A stretch of 60,000 nt of DNA from Strigamia acuminata (lineage: Eukaryota; Arthropoda; Chilopoda; Geophilomorpha; Linotaeniidae): positions 6,436,501 through 6,496,500 of the forward strand of contig OX442318.1 of assembly GCA_949358305.1 (NCBI GenBank). The letters are read 5' to 3'. Shown in pieces: positions 20,339 to 32,377 of this stretch. Numbering within the stretch: the stretch's first letter is position 1; every line of letters starts with the position of its first letter. A model generated the notes under the pieces. It worked only from the letters and a program-made list of their open reading frames with translations. It was not told the DNA's origin and did no database searches. Made by a program: the position numbers and the translations under genes.

Positions 20339-23211
20339 TTATTTAGTGAATGGATTACTGCGTGGGTCTGGGTAATGACAGTTTTCATGATTTATTCTAG
20401 TTTTGTCCGGATTAAATCCTATTGTAGATCGTTGCAGATCGTTAACAATAGACTCAATCTTTTTAAATGTTGAGATAGAAATATCTAAATTACGAACACC
20501 AACTGCAAAACCCTCTAGAAATAAAGATAAATTATTAAAATTTATTGTATGTAAATATCCGGCAATAACTTTTGAACTATTAGCCAAGGAAAGGACTTTT
20601 TTAAGAACATGTGGATGAAAACTTACGGTAATGACTCCCATTTTCTTTACATCCAACGAAAGCGTGAACATAGAACTCGTTATCCACGTCTTCATGTGTT
20701 GAGGTACCTGAAAAGAAATATTTTTTTGTATTAGAAATTTTATTGGAATAAAAGAATAATTCGCTCACATGTTGCATTCGAATGGTATACATATTGACTC
20801 TGACCTACAGAGTAAACGTAATTACGCCCTTTTATAGGAATCATTTTTATATTTGATTTTTTCAATTCACTAATAATTTTTTTTTAAAATCAAAAGTATA
20901 GATATACAGTATGAATCACTACGAATATGTAGTGTATATATTTTTCTTACCCATTTTCGTAAAATGTTATAAAGACGTGTAGATTTTCTTCCCGGTCAAA
21001 AAAATAATCCCGAACATCACAGGTAATAGTTTGTGCTTGTGCTGGTAGAAGGCTAAGTTGAATGGTGTACCATCTGCCTTCAGTCTATTATAAATAATGA
21101 AACTAAAATCAGTGGCGGAACTTTATATTTTCGGCCCTCTTGCAAAAATATACAAGGTGTTCTAAAAGTCTGGTCCCCTCCAAATATTTCCTGAGCAATT
21201 GCATCTAGACCAACTTTGATGAAGGGATCGTACAGGAAGTTGGGTGCGAGCAATCCAATGATGTCATCAAGTTTGACCTTGAAGGTCATTTTCAAGGTCA
21301 TTCACTTTCTAACTTTTAAACCGTTTAAGATACAGCAAAATTTCCAATTACAAAGTTGTAGAGCACCATCAAATTAGTACTGTAGAACTTATCTTAGTTA
21401 TCTTAAGTCAAATATTTCATAACGCGCGATATCGCAGTAACGCATGGTGGCGCTATTCATATGCACGACATCGCATGTAACACAACACCATATCTGTCAT
21501 GTCTCTTTGTTGATATTCCTTCATTTATGGAAGTGGAATATTAGGAGTCCCAGTGGGTCACCCATCCACTTACTGATTGGAACTATTGCTGCTTAACTAA
21601 ACTCACCTGAAAGAAACTGTGTAATGAGCATCAGTGAAGCTGAAGATTGATTTTTCAAGGATTTTCATCACTTATAAACTTTGTTGAACAGCCAATTGTT
21701 GGCTAATTGTTAGACTAATTTGATGGTGCTCTACAACTTTTTGATTGAAAATTTCAATTTGCTGGTTTGTTTTCTTTTATTAAAAAAAACTAAGATAACT
21801 AAGATAAGTTGTATAGTACTAATTTGGGGCAGGGTTCAGATTAGCGCAAATCAAATTTGCGCGACCCGTATTTGCGCGATTCAAATTTGCGCCGACCCAA
21901 ATTTGCGCAAACCAAATTTGCGCGATTCAAATTTGCGCCGACCCAAATTTGCGCCGACCCAAATTTGCGCCGACCCAAATTTGCGCATGGTCAAATTAGC
22001 GCGACGCATGCGCAGAACATTTCGTCGCCGCCGCTGTTAAGCTGAGTCCGCCTCTCGTATTCCTAAGAATGCCTAACAAGGGGGGGGCTAGCGCCCCCCC
22101 TTGACCCCCCGCGAACCTAACCTTACCACTTTTTTTAAGCAATTCTTCTTCCATTGAGTATTGGTCGGAAATTAAATAAAGGGCAACTAAATGAAGGGCG
22201 ACGAAATGAAGAAACCCCGCAAAGGGGGTTGAGGGTATCCCAAGGCGCGCCCTGGCGGTCAGTCGTGACGTATGTTGCGCAAATTTGGACCGGCGCAAAT
22301 TTGGGTCGGCGCAAATTTGGGTCGGTGCAAATTTGAATCGCGCAAATTTGGGCCGGCGCAAATTTGAGCCAAAATAAAGACGGCGCAAATTTGGGTCGCG
22401 CAAATTTGGTGCTGGCCGACTAATTTGATGGTGCTCTACAACTTTGTAATTGGAAATTTTCCTGTATCTTAAACGGTTTAAAAGTTAGAAAGTGAATGAC
22501 CTTGAAAATGACCTTCAAGGTCAAATTTGATGACATCATTGGATTGCTCTCACCCAACTTCCTGTACGATCCCTTCATCAAAGTCGGCCTAGATGCAATT
22601 GCTCAGGAAATATTTGGAGGGGACCAGACTTTTAGAACACCCTGTATACTGTATGTCCTTCCTTCCACTCACAATTTAAACTGTTATTTTTTACAAATAA
22701 ATTTATTCGAAGACCAAAATAATCACTATAGATGGTGACAAATGATGAAATTACAAAAAAAAAACCAGAATATTAAATTTTACGTATTTAGAAATGGCAC
22801 TTTTTAACCGAAAAATGTATTTTCAAGCAAGAGTATGCATTTGGTGGCGGAAAAATACATTTTGATGCGAAAATTTTTTTATTTTGAGATGAAAACCCTT
22901 TTGATCTGCTCTAATGACAGGTAGGCCCCTTTCACATCTCTGGGCACCTCTCGCAATTTGGTATTCTGCGCCCAGTAATTCCGAATGAAATATTACTACT
23001 TTGGGTGTAGAATGCGTACCAGTTGTACGAAATTAATATTTACCATTTCTCGTGTACGTGGCACTTTTGCATCTGGAAGTGCGGGACACTGGCCTGGAAA
23101 TTCGCGATATTGTGGTACAAAAACTCCAACTGGAGTGACCTCTGCTTGTCCAATCGTAAAAGATACGCAAAGGTAAAGAAAGGGGAAGAAAAAGACATTT
23201 GGAAAGGACAT
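20339..23211 (-). CDS. L4: lipocalin-like secreted protein, intact copy with large intron 1
   Basis: The exons (minus) are 23044-23211, 20951-21084, 20769-20869, 20627-20707 and 20339-20514. They total 660 nt (219 residues plus TAA) and are open throughout. Features are a signal peptide MSFPNVFFFPFLYLCVSFTI, then FPGQCPALPDAK, TEGRWYTIQ, CDVRDYFFDRE, NATC, FVGCKENGSHY and a tail with NCHYP. Intron 1 is 1,959 bp because a foldback element (21,153-22,644) with a second one nested in it lies there. An AATAAA on the minus strand lies about 90 bp past the stop (20,242-20,247), and the same 3' segment follows the other copies. Confidence 0.65.
21153..22644. mobile_element. TA-flanked foldback element in L4 intron 1, host of nested element A
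   Basis: Inverted arms begin CAAGGTGTTCTAAAAGTCTG and end CAGACTTTTAGAACACCCTG, flanked by TA (21151-21152 and 22645-22646). The arms resemble those of 17,862-18,610. The middle is interrupted by a second element (21,827-22,418). There is no coding capacity. Confidence 0.75.
21827..22418. mobile_element. Foldback element A: CAAATTTGCGC arrays around a G/C-tract core
   Basis: The element is flanked by a 9-bp duplication, ACTAATTTG (21818-21826 and 22419-22427). The left arm has about eight copies of AAATTTGCGC, mostly separated by CGACCC. The right arm has about eight copies of the inverse. The core near 22,065-22,140 reads AACAAGGGGGGGGCTAGCGC, CCCCCCTTGACCCCCCGCG, then AACCTAACCTTAC. Tandem-repeat arms plus a 9-bp duplication are the hallmarks of Drosophila FB-type foldback (MULE-related) elements. 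Short ORFs across the arms are artefacts of the repeat. Confidence 0.75.
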
Positions 23212-23935
23212 TATGTCAATTGAAATTCTATGCAACGTAGAAAGAGATTGATCCAACCTTCCGTACATGAATTAAATAATTAATGATTCCTTGTCTGTCA
23301 CGGGATTTTTCACCAATTTTTCATGACTTCAAACAGGTGCAATATAATAGAATTGTTAATTAACTTATTAACTAATTACACAGTCAATTCCGTATTAGGA
23401 TTGACTTTGAAATATTAATTTGCTGCCTGATAAAAATAAAATTAAAAATAGAAAATATATTTCGTTAAATATAGTTTTAAAAATTCAATTTTTCCATCAT
23501 AAATATCCGAGTTTGTTTCAAATTTCTCTGGTTTTTTTTAATTAGATCACGTAGAACTACCAGAATAGCCATGAGTTCAATAAATGTTAATTCTTACACT
23601 TAATTTAATTTTTTTTTAATAATGTAGGCACATTTTATTTCTTTTTTCTCGTGTTAGGACTAAAAGGTTGACTGGTTCTCAGCAGATGGCGCTTATAGTT
23701 ATTCTGTCATTGCCAGTTCCGGTCGCCATTAATGCCGGCTTGCAGGAGTGTACGACGAGTAGGTAATCACTATTTACTGAGAATTTCGATTATTATTCGA
23801 TCGAGAGAGCCGCGTTAAGATTCAAAAAAAGCTTTTGATCTCGATCTTGAATATGAAATTTGAAATTCTGAAAAGTAAACATAGGAAAACGATCGTTGCC
23901 AAGATTGAAGAATCGTAACGATCAAAGACACAAAT
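23212..23935 (-). repeat. Duplicated 5' flank of L4
   Basis: This is homologous to the segments upstream of L2, L3, L5, L7 and L8 (starting 16,271; 19,102; 31,154; 46,737; 49,954). It contains shared blocks such as CAGATGGCGCTTATAGTT and GCCATTAATGCCGGCTTGCA. The flank was therefore duplicated with the gene and may hold the promoter. It continues at 25,889 after the retroelement insertion. Confidence 0.7.
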
Positions 23936-25883
23936 TGTTGTGTTCCCACTTAGGAAACTATTAATTGGATTGATTGCCATTACGGATTGTGATACATATT
24001 TGATTGTTAGAATTGTAATGATGTAATGAGCGAATTTGGTTGATGTGGAGAAGTTTGCGCAGGGTTGCATCATTTGTGCGCAAAACAGGACTCTGCCGCC
24101 ACACCACCCCCCGATAGCCTGGCCTAGGGCGGAGGCACCCTGGGTACGCGTGCATATCGATTACGCAGGGCCCATTTTAGGACAGATGGTGCTCATTTTA
24201 GCAGACGCCTTTTCCGGGTGGATTGAGGCCCACCCGGTCAAAACGGCAACCTCTGCAGCGACAATTAAGGTGCTACGTAGAATATTCAGTGTTTTTGGAA
24301 TCCCACATTTGATAGTGAGTGACAATGGCGCCCAATTTGCGTCGGCGGAGTTCGCCGACTTTATGGCCAAAAATGGAATTGACCACATCTTCGCACCCCC
24401 ATATCACCCACAATCCAACGGGTTAGCAGAACGCGCGGTGAGGTGGGTCAAAGAGAAGCTGGTCAAGATCGTGAATGGAACATTGGAATTGCGTTTGTGG
24501 CGGCTGGCTTTGTTTCAGCATGCGAATTTCCGCGGACGAAATGACATGTCGCCAGCAATGGCATTTTTGGGCAGACAGGTATTCACTCACATCGATTTGG
24601 TGAGGCCAAGATTCGAAACACAGTACGAAAGTAGTGGGAGTGCGCAGAGTAGTTACCAAGTTGGCGACCCAATATGGTGGCGGGTGTTACCAGCAACGAA
24701 ACCGCCATGGAGAGCGGGTGTAATCGCGCAGCGTCGTGGCAAAGTGATATACGCAGTGACAGATGTGGAGACTGCGAGATTAATTGTGCGACATACTAAT
24801 CATCTCCGCCATAGAACTTTAGAACAGTTGCAGGTCAAAGAGAAGGGAGTTTCGCCACCCAACGAGGAGCCGCAGCAGAGTGGAGAGCGACAACAACCAG
24901 CGACTCTTTGGAGAGGGTCAACAGTACGAGGCAATGAGGTAACTACACCCGACTTATCTATACTTCCAGTGGTGGCGGCACAAGGGTTGCCAGGCACTCC
25001 AGCGGGGGCGATTCAGCCGACGATACTAGCGACGGTTCATCCAGCGATGGAGCAGGCACAGATGGCTCAAGGAAGCCCGACACAAGCACAAGAGAGACAC
25101 GAATCGTTGCCGGGACCGTCCAACGAGTCGGTTCCAACTCCAGCAGCACTGGATCGAGCACGAAGAGAGTCGGAACTGCGAATGTCACTAGGAGGAACGC
25201 CGCCGTTCATCCGTGCGGCGTTACAGGGCCACACGCCGCGTCTACCTGTGCTAGGAGAGCATCCACTTACGCCACAGCCAATGCAGACAAGGAGGACAAG
25301 AAATATAGAGCCGGTTTACAGGGAAGACTCATCGGGGGAGGAGAGTGAAGACGATGAGGCCCAGTTTATCCCGGCTCGTGGGGAAATACCAGCGCATGTG
25401 AGAAAGGCAAAGAAGGGCTTGCGTGTGGCTGACATGGTCACGCTCGTACCAAGGGGAGATACGGCAGAGGAAGATGCGGCGATAGTGGAACCGGAAGAGA
25501 TTCCACTGGTTAATGTGCCCAGGCGAGTGGAGCCAGCACCAGCTCCACCTCCAGCGACCAAAGTGACGACACGGAAAAAGAAGTAGAAAAGAAACAAGCA
25601 AGAATTTTAAGCATAAATCGTTTTATTTTGAAATACAAAAATTGCAATTACATAGTGGGGAGGAATGTTGTGTTCCCACTTAGGAAACTATTAATTGGAT
25701 TGATTGCCATTACGGATTGTGATACATATTTGATTGTTAGAATTGTAATGATGTAATGAGCGAATTTGGTTACCTTGGAAACGGTTAACAAATAAATGAG
25801 TCGACTGCCTAAATTCATGAGTGAATGTTGTGAAGTTTTGTTTGGGTCTCAAAATGGACTGAGAATAGATAAGAGATTCAACA
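23936..25883 (+). mobile_element. Internally deleted Ty3/gypsy retrotransposon
   Basis: The right LTR is 25,666-25,883 (TGTTGTGTTCCC...TTCAACA). The left LTR survives only as its first 106 bp (23,936-24,041), identical to the right one, and is joined directly to the integrase region. A 5-bp duplication CAAAT flanks the element (23,931-23,935 and 25,884-25,888). Everything from the rest of the left LTR through gag, protease, reverse transcriptase and RNase H is missing. A purine run (GGGGAGGAA) precedes the right LTR. It lies in the 5' flank of L4. Confidence 0.85.
24036..25586 (+). pseudogene. Integrase and C-terminal tail remnant of the deleted Ty3/gypsy element
   Basis: An open frame of about 516 codons starts in LTR sequence and runs into the end of the HHCC finger (CxxC near 24,068). 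The integrase core follows, with its first Asp in HIDYAGP (near 24,151), second in SDNGAQF (near 24,313) and Glu in NGLAERAV (near 24,427). A YQVGDPIWWRV segment and a Pro/Thr-rich tail come next. The catalytic triad is present, but the rest of Pol is deleted, so it cannot be autonomous. It resembles the K02A2.6-type branch of Ty3/gypsy. Confidence 0.75.
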
Positions 25884-25888
25884 CAAAT

Positions 25889-26598
25889 ACCCACAAATAA
25901 CCATCAGTTATACTGTGATAAATGATAAACCGAATTTAATTTTTTTTTAAAATTGTTTGTGAAGGTAACCGAACATTTTTCGAATTTTGAAATTTAATCG
26001 TGTCAAAAAGTCCAAAATCATCAATTCTATCTGCATAATGTTGGATATTTGTAAATTTTAGAACCCAAACATTTATATTTTTTAGTTAGTTAAATAATTA
26101 ATCTGTTTTTAACCTAGGATACAACCCACATCCAGATCTTCATAGCACGAAAAAGGAGTAGACGAAGACAACGAAATGTAGGACTACGTTGGACAACAGG
26201 TAATTAATTGTTGGTCGTTCCTAATCAAATGTTAGTGTGTATGGCTAGTTTGCAGCACATTGCTACCAAATCGGACCAAATTGGACCAAATCGTTTTGAA
26301 AACATCCTGTGAACATTCATACACCAAGATTCAAACTTTTTTAGCAGAAAAATATATTTTGAGGTGAAATAATGCACTTTGAGGTGAAATAATACACTTT
26401 GAGGTGGAAAAAATAATGCATTTTCTGAGAGTGGATTTTTAAAGTTGATTTTCAGAGAAAGTAGAATGGATTATCAGAAAAAAATGCAGTATGTTCTGGA
26501 GCTATAACTCCCATGACAGGAAGGATTCATTCACGTTTGCTTTCTTTTTCCAGAGCACGGGGTTCTGCACCCAGTATAGGTTCGCCACTGACCGAGAT
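25889..26598. repeat. Continuation of duplicated 5' flank upstream of L4
   Basis: This is homologous to 33,690-34,541 and 51,840-52,400, with blocks ACCCAAACATTTATATTTTT and CTGAGAGTGGATTTTTAAAG. No gene is visible. Confidence 0.55.
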
Positions 26599-26599
26599 A

Positions 26600-27335
26600 C
26601 CCGGTGGCCCACATAAAATTGGCCCGACAATACAAGGAGGGTTACGAAGGGTGTCTAAAAAAATGTACGCATGCACAAAATTATATATACATAAATCATT
26701 AGCTATGGGCAAGGTTGTTTAATTAACGTTTCTAGTGCAGTTTTTTCCGCTCTTGCGTTTGGTGTTTAGTTTTTGACGATCCGAGCTTTTCTTCTCGAGA
26801 TATTTGCGATTTTAATCAATCATTGTTTGAATTTGCCAAGTTTGATTACACTAGTCATTCCTGAATTTTGTGGTACTTTTTGAATCTCTTCAATTGTACT
26901 TTTGTGGATTTCTTCAGATGTACCAGTACGAGATTTTGCTTGATTTTGTGAGATTTGGTTGATTTTATGAGATTCTGTGAAATTGTGCTTGATTTCTTGA
27001 GATTTTTCTACAATTTTTGAGATTTTGCTACAATTTTTGAGATTTTGCTACAATTTTTGAGATTTTGCTACAATTTTTGAGATTTTGCTACAATTTTTGA
27101 GATTTTGCTACAATTTTTGAGATTTTGCTAAAGTAAAGTCGTGTGTTACCAAAAAAGAGTTACAGGTACCATACCAGTCCCACAAATTGCGATATTTTTT
27201 AAAAAGTACTGTGTACCTGTACCGGTACCGGTACTGCTGAAGAATCCACAAAATTACCACAAAATCTGAAATTCAAGCTGAGTAGTGCCATCAAACTTGG
27301 AAAATTCGGACAAAAATTGATGAACAATGCAAATA
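26600..27335. mobile_element. Truncated foldback element G1 with 20-bp minisatellite centre
   Basis: The left arm (CCGGTGGCCCACATAAAA...) matches element G2 at 34,545-35,570. The right arm is present only in its inner part and stops where the next element begins at 27,336. The centre (27,001-27,130) is GATTTTGCTACAATTTTTGA repeated about 6.5 times. It has no ORF. Confidence 0.65.
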
Positions 27336-27787
27336 CCGTACCGTCCCGTTTAAACGCCCGGGCGTTTAATTTGTTTTTTCGACCGACCCTCCCGGCGCCT
27401 ATTTGAAGCCCGGCGTTTAAACGGGACCGGCGCTTAACCCAAAAAAGTCTAGATTACTGCAGAAAAAATTTTTTTTTGGAATAATAAAATTTTTTTGAAT
27501 TAAATTTTTATTGTTTTAATTTTATATTAACCTAAACGTCCCATTTTGCTAATAAATGGTCTGAAATAGCAAAGGCACCTGGATTGGAAGTGCCAACAAT
27601 TGAAATAGCGTCAATTTATGTGCAGATTTCGGCACGTTTTCTGGACGTACCCGTCGACCCGGCGCCTATTTGAAGCCCGGCGTTTATACGGGCCCGGCGC
27701 CTATAAACTTTTGGGCCAAAGACTGCCAGGCGCTTAAACGGGGCGAGCGCTTAAATGAACCCGGGCGTTTAAACGGGGCGGTACGGT
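27336..27787. mobile_element. Foldback element E with CGGGCGTTTAAACG motifs
   Basis: The ends CCGTACCGTCCCGTTTAAAC and the inverse GTTTAAACGGGGCGGTACGG are flanked by TA. The interior has a direct duplication of a block starting CCCGGCGCCTATTTGAAGCC. A related left half lies at 55,228-55,330. There is no coding capacity. Confidence 0.65.
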
Positions 27788-27789
27788 AT

Positions 27790-28340
27790 ATCAAATATAT
27801 TAGGGAATATGCAGTTAACCCATTTCTCGTCTCGTGAGTGACACATGAACCGGGGTTACCGAAGCCTCACGAACAATGGCAATTCAGCCTTGCTCCTGCA
27901 AGGTTTCCGGACCATGTGATCAGAGTGTTGGTTGCTAATGCATCGTAGCAATACGGCACAAGCAATGGGAAAAGGCTTGAGACACTGACTTGTTAGCCGT
28001 ACTGAACCCTACTCTTGGCGTGAGTCTAGCGCTATCAGGACATTTCTAGGTCTTGAATTCTTGGAGGAGATTTTGGTGGGAATTTCTACAGTAGCTAGCT
28101 TGAGTTTGTCAGTTAAGCTGGTAAGTCAAAAGCGGGTGAAGTGAGCTTGTAACTGACTCACTCTTTAAACTTGTACTAGCATGCTTTGGAATTTTACCCC
28201 TCCCTTGTGCTTTCACCTTTAGTCTTGATACATCTCAAAATATCTCAACACACGAATGTTTTTTCATTGTTGTTAAATTGTTGTACAAAACACATTGACA
28301 ACATTGACAAACAGTGATGCCTCACTATAGTGGGGTTGAA
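27790..28340. other. Intergenic segment, partly duplicated
   Basis: The part 28,040-28,340 is duplicated at about 38,430-38,760 (ACATTTCTAGGTCT...). The part 27,800-28,040 is of moderate GC and I do not recognise it. No ORF is visible. Confidence 0.4.
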
Positions 28341-28610
28341 ATTAAAATGAAAAAATCGTGATCTACAAAGCAGAATGCTCCTTTAACTGAAAATAAACTC
28401 TGATGCGTAAATGTTTCCATATGAGTTTATTAAGAGTCAGTTTTGAACGTCTAATTTTGAATTTACTGTGAAAAAGAAAGGTTTAGTTAGGCATGATTGA
28501 ATAGTAGCGTTGAGAAATATTTAAATGAACAAGATATACCCCTCTTCATTAACTATTAATAAGATATTAAGGACACCGTGTAGGGCAACAAGTAATTGAT
28601 GTGCAGTTTA
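28340..28610 (-). pseudogene. Relic of the divergent lipocalin-like type (exons 4-3-2)
   Basis: Decayed pieces matching exon 4 (near 28,365), exon 3 (near 28,430) and exon 2 (near 28,540-28,600) of the L6-type gene lie in order. No open frame remains. A sister relic at 38,730-40,330 is split by the Tc1-like element. Confidence 0.45.
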
Positions 28611-28746
28611 AGTTTCTTTTATTTCGTAATTTTTTTTTTAATTACAAAAGAAAAATGAAACATTAAAATTATTATTGGTCAAAAAACGAGATAATTTTGA
28701 AAGAATTTAGCCCATTTCTCAGTTGTTATATGGCTGCAATGATTGG

Positions 28747-31153
28747 TTATTTAGTGAATGGATTACTGCGTGGGTCTGGGTAATGACAGCCTTTGTGATT
28801 TATTTTAGTTATGTCCGAATTAAATCCTATTGCAGATCGTTGCAGATCGTTAACAATAGACTCAATCTTTTCAGATCTTGAGGTAGCAATATCTAAATTA
28901 CGAACACCAACTATAAGACCCTCTGGAAATAAAGATAAATTATTAAAATTTATTGTATGTAAATATCTGGCAATAACTTTTGGAATATTAGCCAAGGAAA
29001 GGATTTTTAAGAACATGTAAATGAAAACTTACTGTAATGACTCCCATTTTCTTTACATCCAACGAAAGCGTGAACATAGAACTCGTTATCCACGTTTTCA
29101 CGTATGACGGTAACTGAAATTTTTTTTTTTTTGTGTTAGAAATTATATTGGAATAAAAGAATAATTCGCTCACATGTTGCATCCGAATGGTATACATATT
29201 GACTCTCACCTACTTGTACAGTGTAAAGGTAATTACGCCCTTTTATAGGAATCATTTTTATATTTGATTTTTTCAATTCACTAATAATTTTTTTTTAAAA
29301 TTAAAAGTGTAGATATACAGCATGAATCACTATGAATATGTAGTGTATATATTTTTCTTACCCATTTTCATAAAATGTTAGAAAGTTATGTAGATTTCCT
29401 TCCCGGTCAAAAAAATAATCCCGAACTTCACAGGTAATAGTTTGTGCTTGTGCTGGTAGAAGGGCAATTTCAACGGTGTACCATCTGCCTTCAGTCTATT
29501 ATAAATAATGAAACTATCATGTTGGGAATGTATTTCCAAAATAAATCATTTTCTTTCTTTGGTGTTTCCTCTCTTCCACTTATAAGTATGACCGAATAAA
29601 GTGTCCTAATTGAGGATTAGCTTGGTTGCCTCAATAGTTTTAGGTTATAAAGCTGAGTAGACTAACGTTCAAACCTTTTTTTCTCAAAACTTTTTAGTAG
29701 CTGCATTCAAAAATTAAAATACTTGTGTTTTACCAATTGTAGTTTAAGTGTATTTTATGTTTAAATTTTGAGTGTGAGAATTTTAACTCTATTTTATAAA
29801 ATTGACAACATGTTAAAACTTTAACATACATCTTTGATCACCTGATATGTAATAAATTCCAAAATGTAGCATATAATACTCTCCAAGTGATTAGAAAGAA
29901 GTATGCATTGTTGGAATGTTATTATTTTTAGTAAGATTTAAAATTTTTATGCCTTGCTAGTAGAAGTGAGGAAGAAATTTTAAAAGAGTTTGACCAACTG
30001 GCACCAGAGGTGATTGACAGCATCAATTCAAAGATGAAGTGATTGGACAAGAAAAAAGAAATAATTAATAAAGCATCTAAGTAATATTTATTATCAATCT
30101 TAGTTAGAAAAATACTAAAATATTTGGTTTGAATAAGAATGGTGAAAAATTAAAAACACAATTTAAAAACATGTTCACATGTGAGTTACTTATTTTCATG
30201 AAAATTCTTCAGAAATTGAAATTCAAAATTTTTGTATTTATGTTTTAGAGTGTGTAGCACAAAAATTTAAAATATAACAGGAAGTGATGTGATACAGTAT
30301 AACTACAGATAAAATTTTAATTTGTGAGTGCTTGAATTTTAACTGAATTTTGCTTCAATTTTCATAAAACTTTGTATACAAATGTAATGCATAATTACAC
30401 TTAAAATTGAAGTAAAATAGAGTTTAGTGAAATTGTATTTTAGTTTGTATTTTAACCAATTTTAGTTTTATAGACAGGAAATGATGTCATTTTTGTTTTA
30501 AAATGGAACTAAAACACAAAATGTTTTAATTTTTCAATGCAGCTACTAAGAGATAATTTTTTTTAAAAACAGTTCTAGACTAATTAGATGGTGCTCTACA
30601 ACTTTCTAATTCATTTTTTCTTTCTATCTGTCACGGTTCTCGAGTTACAATATGGATGACATTGAAGATGACCTCTGAGGTCAAGTTGGATGTCGTAATT
30701 GGATTTCCCCCAAAATACTACCCTGACAGTCATTTTGCTAAATCAACATCTAAAACAGTTTGGGGATTATTTACTGAGAACCAGACTTTCTGAAAAATAC
30801 ATTTTGATGCGAAATAAATTGTATTTTGAGGTGAAAAACCCCCTTGACCTCTAATGACAGGTAGGCCCCTTTCATATCTCAGATATATTCAATTTGGTAT
30901 TCTGCGCCTAGTAATTCTGCCACTAAATGAAATATTACTACTTTGGGTGTATAATGCATACCAGTTGTGCGAAATTAATATTTACCATTTCTCGTGTACG
31001 TGGCACTTTTGCATCTGGAAGTGCGGGACACATGCCTGGAAATTGGCGATATTGTGATACAAAATCTCCAACTGGAGTGACCTCTGCTTGTCCAATTGTA
31101 AAAGATACGCAAAGGTAAAGAAAGGCGAAGAAAAATACATTTGGAAAGGACAT
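28747..31153 (-). CDS. L5: lipocalin-like secreted protein, intact copy
   Basis: The exons (minus) are 30986-31153, 29362-29495, 29174-29280, 29033-29113 and 28747-28922. They total 666 nt (221 residues plus TAA). Exon 3 is 6 nt longer than in L2/L4, adding two codons in frame. Features are a signal peptide MSFPNVFFFAFLYLCVSFTI, FPGMCPALPDAK, TEGRWYTVEI, CEVRDYFFDREGN, FVGCKENGSHY and a tail with GCHYP. All splice sites are GT-AG. Intron 1 is 1,490 bp and includes a relic of the TA-flanked foldback family (30,580-30,715). Confidence 0.65.
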
Positions 31154-32005
31154 TATGTCAATTGAAATTCTATGCAACGTAGAAAGAGATCGATCCAACC
31201 TTCCGTACATGAATTAAATAATTAATGATTCCTTGTCTGTCACGGGATTTTTCACCAATTTTTCATGACTTCTAACAGGTGCAATATAATAGAATTGTTA
31301 ATTAATTCATTAACTATGTACACAGTCAATTCCGTAGTAGGATATTAGGTATTGAAATATTAATTTGCTGCTTGATAAAAATAAAATTAAAAATAGAAAA
31401 TGTATTTAATTAAATATAGTTTTAAAAATTCAATTTTTTCATTATAAATATCCGAGTTTGTTTCAAATTTCTCTGGTTTTTTGAATTAGATCACGTAGAA
31501 CTACCAGAATAGCCATGAAATTCTTACTCGTAATTTAATTTTTTTTTTAATAATCTAGGCACATTTTATTTCTTTTTTCTTGTTAGGACTAAAAGGTTGA
31601 CTGGTTCTCAGCAGATGGCGCTTAGAGTTGTTCTGTCATTGCCAGTTTCGGTCGCCATTAATGCCGGCTTGCAGGAGTGTACGACGAGAAGGTAATCACT
31701 ATTTACTGTATTAGTGACTGAGAATTTCGATTATTATTCGATCGAGAGATTCAAAAAAAGCTTTTGATCTCGATCTTGAATATGAAATTTGAAATCCTGA
31801 AAAGAAACAAAGGAAAACGATTGTTGCCAAGATTGAAGAATCGTAACGACCAAAGACACAAATACCCACAAATAACCATCAGTTATACTGTGATAAATGA
31901 TAAACCGAAATTGATTTTTTTTGTTTTTTTTTAAAATTGTTGTGAAGGTAACTGAACATTTTTCGAATTTTGAAATTTAATCGTGTCAAAAAGTCCAAAA
32001 TCATC
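31154..32005 (-). repeat. Duplicated 5' flank of L5
   Basis: This is the same block order as upstream of L3, L4, L7 and L8. It is interrupted at 32,006 by element I and continues at 33,690-34,541. Confidence 0.65.
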
Positions 32006-32377
32006 AATTCTATCGGCTCTGAACAAAACGCAGGGTACACCCAAAATGGGGTACCCAATTTGGGTACCTAAGTAACACAAAATTTATTTATTTTTTAATA
32101 AAAAGTTTCACATTTCTATAAGATTTGCTATTATTGGACATTATTTAACACATTTATTTACATGATAACATTGACTGTGAATTATATTTTCCACAAATAT
32201 AATTTCTTCGTTTTTTTGGATAAATTATTTCTGCTTTTTGGTTTTACAAAACCAGGAAGAGTTAAACAATCGCAAAAAAGAAATGTCGCCTGTGTTTGAG
32301 AAAAACAACACTGATTTTAAATCTGAATTTAAATCGATTTTGATGAATTTTTAACGAATTCAAGTCAATTTGCAACG

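Noticed and set aside
21720-22403. ORFs of 60-135 codons on both strands
   Set aside because: They are translations of the AAATTTGCGC repeat arrays and have no domain content.
24800-25600. Minus-strand ORFs opposite the integrase tail
   Set aside because: They are shadows of the Pro/Thr-rich + strand frame.
27800-28040. A structured RNA gene
   Set aside because: The GC is moderate and there is no ORF, but I could not match any known RNA or find a convincing fold by eye.
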